From assembly GCA_902782665.1 (NCBI GenBank), contig CACZOA010000081.1, positions 1 to 64,000 of the forward strand: a stretch of DNA of 64,000 bases, given 5' to 3'. The DNA comes from an uncultured Bacteroidales bacterium (GTDB taxonomy: Bacteria > Bacteroidota > Bacteroidia > Bacteroidales > Paludibacteraceae). The translations under genes were made by a program, and so were the position numbers. Shown piece by piece: positions 16,001-23,385 of the stretch (its first letter is position 1; each line of letters starts with the position of its first letter). The notes under the pieces are model-generated. The model made no database searches, was not told the DNA's origin, and saw only the letters and a list, made by a program, of their open reading frames with translations.

Positions 16001-18587
16001 AGACTTTTCCATCTTCATTAGGGAATTCCATATCCTTCACTAACAGATAATACCAATCTGCGTCCTTCCACGTCACATTATAAAATGAGACGCGACTGCC
16101 AGCTGCAGAACCAGATCCCGCCACACCAGATGCATTCTTTGATCCCTTATGCCAAGATGCGACATACCTGCGAGGCTCATCATTTGGTCCGACACTGATT
16201 CCCATCACACTTGGATTCGTTGGCATAAATGTCTCTGTCGTAAGATTAGCCATTTTGTCGGGACAAAGGACCACCTCCTTCTCCTGATTGGCGTTTATTG
16301 TAATCAAAGTCGACGGATCTGCTGAAATAATTGATGCCTTCTCTACAGGCTCACACAAGTCGCAATTCAATGCTGCCTCAACTGGAATAGTAGAGAATGA
16401 GACATTTCTACATGGACTCATCTCATCCAAGGATTCCCATAATGCACGCTGATCCTTTAGATAATTAAACTCTCCTATCACCACACGGAATCGTACTTTC
16501 TCTTTTCTCTCCACATTTTCAAAAGCAGGATGGTTGGCAGGATCAGGAATAATATATTCATCCTCTTCCTGAACTTCACCCAAGTCTTTCCAATCAGAAA
16601 TAGGATCAAAAGATGAATCACTTGGATCTTTGGTAGTGTATTGGAAAAGGTAACCTGGAATTGGTTTTTCAAAATAACCTTTAGCTTTAATCTGTGCTTT
16701 CAAGACAAAATCATCGTCCACACACAAATTCAACAAATCATTAGTTTTGCTGGACGCTACAACCTCAACCTTCGGAGGAGTACAGACACGGAAAGCAATA
16801 TCATCCAACGCGATATCTCCACGTTGAGCCGCTTTATAATCATCTTCTTTGCTGATAATCTGAATTTTAACGGACTCTACACCTTCAGGCAACTTAAAAT
16901 CATACGTTTTTCTCGGCTCCACCCATCCTACTGTGTCCAACACATAAGTATCCTCAATAGGAGTACCATCAGCAAGAATCACTTCATTTGTCTTGGAATT
17001 CACAAGACGAACCTGTATTGTAGCATTTGTTGTGAATCCAGAAGTTGGTTTTTTATTGATTGCACCGACGGCTGCAGAAAAAGAGATTGGTCGTTCTGGA
17101 CACAAATCCGTAATCTCTTGTTCATAAACCACCTTATCCAACCAACCGTCGCCCTTCATATCTATCTGCAAGAATGCTCCTCCTTTTTCTCCTGTAGCAT
17201 CAAACATAGTTGCAGGAGAATTATAGGCATTTTCTGTTGCGATAGCGTAAGCACCATTACGGAAATTTGTTCCCGAATATTTCAATTCTTTTGCAAAAGC
17301 AGCTCCTCTATTCAACTGATCATCAATACTATATCCATGATTGCCATTTCCGACCAATATTTCTTTTGCTTTTACTGTTTGCTCATTTCCATTTTTATCT
17401 CTGTAATAATAGGTGCTACCTGAGAATCTTCCAAAATCATCCAAATAGATATCAGTCAAAGCCATAGGATTACCATCTCCGTCATCGCAACACTCTCCTA
17501 CCGACAAATCGCGGGTCGCCGTCGCAATACATCCATCAGGAGTGGACACAGTGCAAGTGATAGTGTAATTATCAGGATTTGGCGGGAAGAAGATCATGGA
17601 TTGATCTTCCGACGTTTCTCCTGTAGACTTTTCATTCCAAAAATAAGTTGTGCCATCAGGGAAGACGGAATTCAATTTCAACACAGCTGGCATTTGTGGA
17701 CACGGATTCCCAACAACTCTGATTACGGGTTCAAACTCACCCTCTATTCTTAAATTATCCAAAGACAATGGCCCGAAGTCCGCATTCGTTCCCGCAAAAT
17801 AAAAAGTCACATTACCAGAATTGTCTGCCTTTGCAGTCAAAATCAACGTTTGAGATTCACCCCAGTCGAGCTTATTTGTCGTTTTTCTATTTGCCGCGCC
17901 ACCAAAACCTCCAGGTTGCGATGTGCTTACACTCAACTGTGGAGCAGGAGCAGTGAATGGATCCAACTCTCCTTTTATATAACTTAGTTTTCTTCCAAGT
18001 TTGATTTCTGTCTCCAAATCATCTGGATCAGCAACGTCTTCATTCATATACTGCAACGCTTTTTCCAGATTGTCAGGGGAAAGGAGATTATACACATCGA
18101 CACTCAGAGTGACAGAAGAACCTGGGATTAATCCGGATACTGAGTATGTCAATACGGAAACATTCTGACCATTTCCATAGATTACAAACTGGTTTGATCC
18201 GCTTCCTTCATTTAGATATGGGCTGATTGTGCGTGGATTAGCAACAATGCCAGCAAAACCCTTAGCGGTATTGTTGATGTTTTTTGTCAGATAATCGCTC
18301 CACTTAGCAGTCAGAGTTGCAGAGGAAGAAACGTTGCCCGACGCCATTCCAAGAAGTGTGGCGGCTTCAACATCTGAAGAATATTCGCATGATGTTCCGC
18401 ACTCTTTTTTAAGGAGTTGGTCAAGGTCTTCACTAAACCATCCTTCTCCATCATTAGACAACGACGGATTAAACAAAGCACTTGATGTCTCAAAATCGGA
18501 GCCACCAACAAGACAATTGGACGCAAATGTCTCGACCGCATTAAACAATCCAACACTAAATATTAGAACGAGTATATTATATCTCAT
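13011..18587 (-). CDS. Giant secreted multidomain protein with gliding-motility-type (CHU_C) T9SS tail (1858 aa)
   Basis: A signal peptide (MRYNILVLIFSVGLFNAVETFA) is followed by a long chain of beta-rich domains. Segments of about 80-150 residues with conserved Trp/Tyr and Cys, for example YTITCTVSTPDGCIATATRDL and the repeated motif ending in VWYN/DWYD, look like Ig-like or PKD-like repeats joined to discoidin/DUF11-type modules. Residues 1773-1858 (IPIFITPNGDGENEKF, VIIFDRWGKKL, WDGVYNG, YTGHFTLIR) form the C-terminal domain of gliding-motility-associated proteins, a type-B T9SS export signal. The protein is therefore predicted to be exported through the outer membrane and held at the surface or released. 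Binding or adhesion is the usual role of such proteins; no catalytic motif is visible. The gene is monocistronic. Confidence 0.88.
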   Translation of the reverse strand: MRYNILVLIFSVGLFNAVETFASNCLVGGSDFETSSALFNPSLSNDGEGWFSEDLDQLLKKECGTSCEYSSDVEAATLLGMASGNVSSSATLTAKWSDYLTKNINNTAKGFAGIVANPRTISPYLNEGSGSNQFVIYGNGQNVSVLTYSVSGLIPGSSVTLSVDVYNLLSPDNLEKALQYMNEDVADPDDLETEIKLGRKLSYIKGELDPFTAPAPQLSVSTSQPGGFGGAANRKTTNKLDWGESQTLILTAKADNSGNVTFYFAGTNADFGPLSLDNLRIEGEFEPVIRVVGNPCPQMPAVLKLNSVFPDGTTYFWNEKSTGETSEDQSMIFFPPNPDNYTITCTVSTPDGCIATATRDLSVGECCDDGDGNPMALTDIYLDDFGRFSGSTYYYRDKNGNEQTVKAKEILVGNGNHGYSIDDQLNRGAAFAKELKYSGTNFRNGAYAIATENAYNSPATMFDATGEKGGAFLQIDMKGDGWLDKVVYEQEITDLCPERPISFSAAVGAINKKPTSGFTTNATIQVRLVNSKTNEVILADGTPIEDTYVLDTVGWVEPRKTYDFKLPEGVESVKIQIISKEDDYKAAQRGDIALDDIAFRVCTPPKVEVVASSKTNDLLNLCVDDDFVLKAQIKAKGYFEKPIPGYLFQYTTKDPSDSSFDPISDWKDLGEVQEEDEYIIPDPANHPAFENVERKEKVRFRVVIGEFNYLKDQRALWESLDEMSPCRNVSFSTIPVEAALNCDLCEPVEKASIISADPSTLITINANQEKEVVLCPDKMANLTTETFMPTNPSVMGISVGPNDEPRRYVASWHKGSKNASGVAGSGSAAGSRVSFYNVTWKDADWYYLLVKDMEFPNEDGKVCWRWDSIHVVAADHPTEKLINPDEFCEGTLASEPIKTITGFKLDWYDGSDSVRAKSISEPVVGAVTQDESPKSFWYALNDEKTGCRGDMTEYVVKVQSVGEPLVSPITYLKTEVENGNVLKPTAQAPNAIVGESSCQIVWYNDDETGPIDEEDATPTPAEVVGLTGNLTKKYKIKQVNALGCESEFVPVSIIVSGYPAPTVKDFSVCENSPLLKDTLVATTNGVDGGNSASEFELVWYNSKEDGTIDDSQEFSKIELSPTIQKASPTERTKKYTYYVRQRLKSNPAAESAPVALTVTVYTNPKLAAIETAPKCLGESQNLKEMYNISIEDCEVRYYEDGTPTTADVTEAGKYLVTGSYVINKGEADEQTCSSEEEELNVVFHELKAELIGSDKTCPNVAVDLDLDLTLGGGLVENDLVYSWTNSLNNTKAKTKTYNTGSAGLNNAGDLMKVTVEVSSSACYGANAVKKVKEIVVGEGRLVGNIKISEPDNAQQLSDVISANNLSFNSCGGIVTVDLSDVANKNGGTYTLTGTETSTGSFSDETSGATEMELGAGNYTVSYINECPTSFSFKIVDKSVSAKSNNEALAICENEKWWAQIVDLKGPSNTTIEWQHDGNVIPNQTGKRLELNPAKTTDGGVYSFSLISEGCRFDQQIADGNELVVYAGVDLTLSSVTPVCGDGEASVKIDVTPNEYVEELDWSDNPEGEVFGNMAGAIIIPVYDGSGEAPITKQYKVIAKNQYCAAKPYFIPVEVHKPLEGSIDAPSQICENDLLTLDASSYKANEYEWIYENNQTTSTDPILSFVPEPELAKFTLHVTRGLCEAEDSKTVEVIHLPVVAQVDSITYKTVEIQLDETNYNGPYKYVIDGKTDDPEVENNLRSGLSYATHTLMVEDSYGCQTEMTFVVNMPGIEIPIFITPNGDGENEKFVVKGLAEGYPDAEVIIFDRWGKKLASYRAGDDADWDGVYNGIKMPATDYWYEININDIDKVYTGHFTLIR

Positions 18588-18990
18588 AATGTTTTTACAT
18601 TCAATATGTTATAATATGTTATAGAGTTCAATAAAGTACTTATATAGAAATTGTCCTTATATGAGGGTTGTTAATGGCATTCCTCCCTTCACTCATCCAC
18701 GCAAACCCGAAGGACGTTCGTAAAAAATACGATCAAATGCTATAAAATACCTTAAATGTATTAATCAAAATAAATATTGAATGCGTATTTTTAGATTGAT
18801 GCGCCTAATGTAGTACTTTTTTTTGTATCATATTCACTTTTATCACTTTTTATTAAATTTTGGTGATTTTGAAAACATAAAAATTCGCTTTTGTTTAGAA
18901 AACGTAAATTTTTCCGCAAATCTGTAAAAGGACAAATTTGGCATAATAGAAATCATGCCCGTTTGGAAATGGATTCTACAATAAAAAATG
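18588..18990. other. Long intergenic region before the PL14 gene
   Basis: About 400 AT-rich bases without a convincing gene. I could not place a clear promoter for the giant gene. A segment at 18665-18720 vaguely resembles the bipartite palindromic repeat, but the palindromes are broken. Confidence 0.35.
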
Positions 18991-18998
18991 TATTTTTG
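18991..18998 (+). promoter_or_regulatory. -7 promoter box for the polysaccharide lyase gene
   Basis: TATTTTTG followed by CACCTCGTA is a strong Bacteroidetes promoter. The palindromic repeat starting at 19005 would lie at the very 5' end of the transcript. Confidence 0.6.
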
Positions 18999-19004
18999 CA
19001 CCTC

Positions 19005-19030
19005 GTAGAGACGCACGGACGTGCGTGTCC
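19005..19030. repeat. GTAGAGACGCAC palindromic repeat, copy 2
   Basis: GTAGAGACGCACG-GA-CGTGCGTGTC; the central ACGCACG/CGTGCGT arms are perfect. It would form a stem-loop at the start of the mRNA of the gene at 19058. Confidence 0.75.
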
Positions 19031-19057
19031 ACAGAACAATAGATTTCCTTCGAATAT

Positions 19058-21238
19058 ATGAGAACAATATTTCTATTCATATCATTAGTGATCTCCGCAT
19101 CATTATCAGCAGAGATGATTTCATCCACTCGCTTCGAATCTGCGGAAGCAGGCAAACCGTTTTTGCTTGAGAACTGGAAAAACGAAGGTTTCTCAACAGG
19201 CACATGGGATAACGGTCTGAAAGACAGAACTATAATCGACACCACATATTCGGTGTCGGGCAGAAAATCATTGCGTGTGGAATATCCGAAAGGTGGTGTC
19301 GGACCACAGGAGACAGGAGCTCAAGTGGAGTTGAAATTTCCATCACGTGATGTGGCTTACATGTCATATTGGATGCGATTCTCCGACAATTTCAGTTTCG
19401 GCACAACAAACGAAGGAGGCAAACTGCCTGGATTATGCGGAGGAAACAACTGTTCAGGAGGAGACAACTGTGACGGCACAAACGGATTCTCCGCACGATT
19501 CATGTGGAGAGCCGGCGGACAGATAGTGCTTTATCTCTACCACATGGACAAGCCAGAGAAATATGGGGAAGACCATCCATTGAAATATGCAGATGGAAGC
19601 AATGTGATATTCGAGAGAGGCACATGGCACCACATCGAAGAACGAGTAAAAATCAATTCTGCAGGAGATGTATACGACGGTGAGGTGCAGGCTTGGGTAG
19701 ACGGCAAAGAGGTGCTGTCGCTAAAGGGTCTCAGATTCACAAATAATGGAGACAAAGTGGACAAACTATACATCTCGACATTCCATGGTGGAGACGACGA
19801 GACATGGGCACCTACTGAAACCTGCCATATTTGGTTTGACGACATCAGAATCGGAACAAGCCGTATAGAATCCCGTCTCTACACATGTGCCGGGCCTTCC
19901 CTTGGTAAAAACAGAGCGTTGTGTGCAGGCTCTCCTATCCTACTCTCCGCATCAGACACCGACTACGATTCATACGTCTGGACGAAAGGCAACACATTGA
20001 TATCCAACAGCAAAAGCATCACCGTCGACAAAAGCGGAACATATACACTAGCTGTAGACAGCGGATGGTGTGCGAAAAAAAGCACCGTCTACATCAGTGA
20101 ACAATTAGAACCGAATTTGGGAAAAGACAGAGCTATCTGCAAAACATCATTCGAGATCCTTGAGTGTGGCATAGAAAGCAAAAACAACCTTTCTTACCAA
20201 TGGTTGAAAGATGGAAGAGATTTGCAAACAACCGAGCCATCCATCAAAGTAAAAGATGCTGGAACATATACAGTCAAAGTGAAAGCAGAAGGATGTGAAG
20301 AGGCCTCAACAAACGTAAGACTTACGTCAAAGCTATTGAATATCCAAGATGTCACAGACGAACCAGGCAAAACAGTGGAGATAAAACCGTCTCCAGCAAA
20401 GGAATATATTTGGAAAGACGAAAATGGCCTTCCATTCAGTATTGGAAGCAGTTGCAAAGTGGAAATTCCAAATGGAGAAAAATACATTTACGTATCTGAT
20501 GCCGACTCATATTCCGGATATGTAGGCAAGAAAAGCATAAGCGTCAACGAATCATTCACAGAAAACAGATTCGACAAGAAAATGAGATTCGAGACATTCA
20601 GAGATGTCACAATCGACTCACTGTCAATATATACCGCTGACGCACAAGACGTCGTGTTGCGAATCATAACAGACGGAGAAGAGAATATAGTATGGGAGCA
20701 GAAATATCCAGGACTTGGTATAGGAGAGCACCGTCTACCTATCAACGCCACACTGACAAAAGGCAAATATATGATGGATGCGGTGGGCAGCACCGGCAGA
20801 CTGCGACACTCCAACCAAAAAGACACAGATATAAAGTTTCCATATACAGTAGACGGAATCATAACCATCACAGGCTCCAACGTCGAATGGATAGACGCGT
20901 CGCCATACTATATGTTCTTCTACAACTGGAAAATATCCGCTGGCAACACATGTGCGAGCACACCTGTAAAAATATCCAACATCAATGATGTCAGCAATCT
21001 CAGCGAAATGCCAAATGATGTTTTCATAGTCTACAAAAGAGGCAGTAAGATCAACATCATAGCGAACGACATAATAAAAGAGGTGAAAGTCACAAAAGCA
21101 AATGGGAAGGAGAAAACCTTCAAAGCCAATGGAGTAACCAACAACAGTTGGGAAATCTCCGTGCATTCAAAAGAACCTATGATAATCACAGTGCAAACCA
21201 TAGACGGAAAAATCATGACTCAGAAATTGGTATATTGA
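19058..21238 (+). CDS. Secreted polysaccharide lyase (PL14-like) with Ig-like domains and T9SS tail (726 aa)
   Basis: A signal peptide (MRTIFLFISLVISASLSA) leads into a jelly-roll domain of about 260 residues with the PL14 pattern: MSYWMRFSDNFSFG, GGKLPGLCGG, FSARFMWRAGG, VLYLYHMD, WHHIEERVKIN, DGEVQAWVDGKEVL and WFDDIRIG. Members of that family cleave alginate or glucuronan by beta-elimination; the substrate here is not known. Two Ig-like repeats (about 275-350 and 350-430; LGKNRALC and LGKDRAICK start each) follow, then a beta domain and a type-A T9SS sorting tail (VFIVYKRGSKINIIANDI to KIMTQKLVY). It stands alone; with the esterase at 7637 it suggests extracellular glycan breakdown. Confidence 0.85.
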   Translation: MRTIFLFISLVISASLSAEMISSTRFESAEAGKPFLLENWKNEGFSTGTWDNGLKDRTIIDTTYSVSGRKSLRVEYPKGGVGPQETGAQVELKFPSRDVAYMSYWMRFSDNFSFGTTNEGGKLPGLCGGNNCSGGDNCDGTNGFSARFMWRAGGQIVLYLYHMDKPEKYGEDHPLKYADGSNVIFERGTWHHIEERVKINSAGDVYDGEVQAWVDGKEVLSLKGLRFTNNGDKVDKLYISTFHGGDDETWAPTETCHIWFDDIRIGTSRIESRLYTCAGPSLGKNRALCAGSPILLSASDTDYDSYVWTKGNTLISNSKSITVDKSGTYTLAVDSGWCAKKSTVYISEQLEPNLGKDRAICKTSFEILECGIESKNNLSYQWLKDGRDLQTTEPSIKVKDAGTYTVKVKAEGCEEASTNVRLTSKLLNIQDVTDEPGKTVEIKPSPAKEYIWKDENGLPFSIGSSCKVEIPNGEKYIYVSDADSYSGYVGKKSISVNESFTENRFDKKMRFETFRDVTIDSLSIYTADAQDVVLRIITDGEENIVWEQKYPGLGIGEHRLPINATLTKGKYMMDAVGSTGRLRHSNQKDTDIKFPYTVDGIITITGSNVEWIDASPYYMFFYNWKISAGNTCASTPVKISNINDVSNLSEMPNDVFIVYKRGSKINIIANDIIKEVKVTKANGKEKTFKANGVTNNSWEISVHSKEPMIITVQTIDGKIMTQKLVY

Positions 21239-21323
21239 TTTAATGCGTAATGCATAATTTAATGTGTACTGGCGATCCCTCGTTACGTCGTCAGACGTTA
21301 AATATCGGTAGACACGCCATCCA

Positions 21324-21349
21324 TTACCCCATTCGGGGTTATATTTTCC
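21324..21349 (+). terminator. Probable terminator of the lyase gene
   Basis: Short stem ACCCC-ATTC-GGGGT followed by TATATTTT, between the lyase stop and the rnpB promoter. Confidence 0.45.
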
Positions 21350-21410
21350 GATGTCACAAATTCCGTTTCCAAAAGATAGAGATTTTATATTTTTATACCC
21401 GAAAAAAGTG

Positions 21411-21418
21411 TAATTTTG
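21411..21418 (+). promoter_or_regulatory. -7 promoter box for rnpB
   Basis: TAATTTTG ends about seven bases before the predicted RNA start, as expected for a stable RNA without a leader. Confidence 0.65.
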
Positions 21419-21423
21419 CAAAC

Positions 21424-21803
21424 TGAAGAGAAGAAGGGTCTGTCGCTGGCGTACATGATGCGTCAGAGGAAAGTCCGGGCAACACAGAGCGACCATGCTT
21501 CCTAACGGGAAGTCTTTCGTGAGAGAGAATGTACGGTAACAGAAATATACCGCTGCTTTCGGGCAGTAAGGGTGAAAAGGCGGGGTAAGAGCCCACCGGT
21601 CGTGTGGCGACATGCGGCGTCAATATCGGTCATGGGTTGCAAGATCATGTATACCGACGTTTGAGGGCTGCTCGTCCGAGTCGGAGGGTAGATTGCTAGA
21701 GGTGTGTGGTGACGCACATCGTAGATAAATGGCAGACGCACGGCTTTTTAGTAATAATTGGCCGTGGCACATAACCCGGCTTATACTTCCTCTCTTCTTT
21801 TTT
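21424..21803 (+). ncRNA. rnpB: RNase P RNA (bacterial class A)
   Basis: Catalytic RNA that removes 5' leaders from tRNA precursors. Universally conserved segments appear in order: GAGGAAAGTCCGGGC (P4 5' strand), ACGGTAACAGAAATATACCG, GGTAAGAGCCCACCGG, GGGTAGATTGCTAGAGG, TAGATAAATGGCAGACGC and ACATAACCCGGCTTAT (P4 3' strand). The ends GAAGAGAAGAAGG and CTTCCTCTCTTC can pair as P1, followed by a T run that ends transcription. The ends are estimates to within a few bases. Confidence 0.95.
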
Positions 21804-21835
21804 TCTAAACCACTAACACTTAATCGACAACAGTT

Positions 21836-23179
21836 TTGGAAGCAAAAGCGAAAGATATAATAGACAAGTTGAAAAAAGGATTCGTCTCATTCTTTAAAGA
21901 TCCACAAGAGTACATCTATGAAGCCATCAACAATCTCCGTAAAGGCGGCGATATAAAAGGTATCGGATGGATATTTGAATTAGTGGCGACGGTGCTGCTA
22001 TGCTTCATAGGCTTCAAACAAAAGTCTATCGGTCAGAAATCGAAGGTGCTGACCTACCACACCGTGTTTTCCATGATACCTGTGTTCGCATTCATAATTG
22101 CGATCGCCAAAGGATTTGGTGGATATGATGAGAAAATCATAGACCTGATCAACGAATACGTAGGAGAGAACTCCGACAAAGTCATGCAGCTGTACAACAC
22201 TGCGCAAAAGCAGCTTGAATACTCACAAGGTGGCGTCATCCTGGGTGTCGGTATAATCTTCCTCACATGGTCAGTCTACAGCATCTTCTCTGAAGTCGAA
22301 TCATTCTTCAACGACATCTGGAGAATAATGAATTCAAGAAGTTTCATAAGACGAGTGTCTAACTATATCGCGTCGCTATTCATCATAACTATTCTTTTGA
22401 TATGCAGCGTAGGTTTCAGAGTCTACACCAACGAAATAGGAGGTGCGATAGGGACAATAGTCAAATGGGGAACACCATGGATAGCAACACTCCTTATGTT
22501 CTTCTTCCTCTACACTGCCATTCCAAACACACGAGTCAAGGCAAGCAAAGCCATCATCTCAGCATTCATCGCAAGTTTGGCCTTCATCGTGCTATATTTT
22601 GTGTTCACCACGATCATGTTCAAAGCGGCCAGCTACAACCAAGTGTACGGTAGTATCGCGATAATCGTGTTGGGATTAATGTTTGTCAACTACTTCTGGG
22701 TAATCACATTGAGTGGAGCTGAACTATGTTTTTCAATGCAGAGCGACGGAAACCTGTCATTCATTTCTACCGGAGACAAAAAGAAATCCGACTACGAAAA
22801 CGACTTCTACAGATTAAGAATAGCATCATCCATATACAGACGTTTCAGTGAAGCGAAAGATGGCAAAATCAGTTTTTCTGAAGTGAAGACACTGAGTGAG
22901 GAGTGCGCGTTATCATCACACCAAGTGATGGATTATCTGGAAAAACTGCGTGTGGCAGGAATCGTAAGCCAAGTACAGATCGACACAAGAGAAGACTGTT
23001 TTCAGCCTGCTATGCCTGTGGAACTGATGACAATGAGATTGTTCTTCAACAAGATCCATACAGCCGACTTCAACAAAGAAGATGAGACACAAACTCAAAG
23101 CGAGATAAGCAAGCATTTCAACAATCACGTCGCCAACATTGAGAATGCCACAAGCGATATGCTGATCAAGGATTTATAA
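21836..23179 (+). CDS. YihY/BrkB-family inner-membrane protein
   Basis: A family of six-helix inner-membrane proteins once mislabelled ribonuclease BN; the transport substrate is not established. Hydrophobic helices run from about residue 45 to 300 (for example WIFELVATVLLCFIGF, VILGVGIIFLTWSVYSIF, IASLFIITILLICSVGF, AIIVLGLMFVNYFWVITLSGAEL). The cytoplasmic C-terminal 130 residues contain a winged-helix-like segment (ISFSEVKTLSEECALSSHQVMDYLEKL). The start is a TTG: an in-frame TAA lies five codons upstream and no ATG appears before the membrane region, so a non-ATG start is required. It begins 32 bases after rnpB. Confidence 0.88.
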   Translation: MEAKAKDIIDKLKKGFVSFFKDPQEYIYEAINNLRKGGDIKGIGWIFELVATVLLCFIGFKQKSIGQKSKVLTYHTVFSMIPVFAFIIAIAKGFGGYDEKIIDLINEYVGENSDKVMQLYNTAQKQLEYSQGGVILGVGIIFLTWSVYSIFSEVESFFNDIWRIMNSRSFIRRVSNYIASLFIITILLICSVGFRVYTNEIGGAIGTIVKWGTPWIATLLMFFFLYTAIPNTRVKASKAIISAFIASLAFIVLYFVFTTIMFKAASYNQVYGSIAIIVLGLMFVNYFWVITLSGAELCFSMQSDGNLSFISTGDKKKSDYENDFYRLRIASSIYRRFSEAKDGKISFSEVKTLSEECALSSHQVMDYLEKLRVAGIVSQVQIDTREDCFQPAMPVELMTMRLFFNKIHTADFNKEDETQTQSEISKHFNNHVANIENATSDMLIKDL

Positions 23180-23338
23180 GCTGGTTGATGATTGATGATT
23201 GATGGTTGATGATTCGTTCCCGAAGGGAACACATTGAAGAATTCAACCGTATCCGATTGTTGTATAACTTGTTATACAACTGTCGGAGAGAGAGTCACAA
23301 AGCGTGTTATACAACTGTCGGACACAACACAACAAAAA
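23180..23338. repeat. Repeat-rich convergent intergenic region
   Basis: Three structures follow each other. TGATGATTGATGATTGATGG is a 7-base tandem repeat (23187-23214). GTTCCC-GAA-GGGAAC is a 15-bp palindrome (23216-23230). A 17-bp sequence, GTTATACAACTGTCGGA, occurs twice directly (23271-23287, 23306-23322) and once inverted with two mismatches (23252-23268). Confidence 0.7.
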
Positions 23339-23367
23339 AGGACGCCACATTGTGACGTCCTATATTT
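23339..23367 (-). terminator. Terminator of the OmpA gene (possibly bidirectional)
   Basis: GGACG...CACATTGTG...CGTCC stem between A and T tracts, just downstream of the OmpA stop on the minus strand. Confidence 0.7.
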
Positions 23368-23385
23368 ATTTTCTGGATTCAACTA

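Noticed and set aside
16641-17423. 260-codon plus-strand open frame opposite the giant T9SS gene
   Set aside because: It is antisense to a continuous 1858-residue frame and looks like low-complexity Cys/Phe/Ile-rich shadow sequence.
18665-18720. Possible fourth bipartite palindromic repeat
   Set aside because: The GGTTGTTAATGG start and GACGTTCG end resemble the repeat, but neither palindrome pairs, so I did not count it.
23187-23214. TGATGAT repeat as a CRISPR array
   Set aside because: The units are 7 bases with no spacers; it is a simple tandem repeat.
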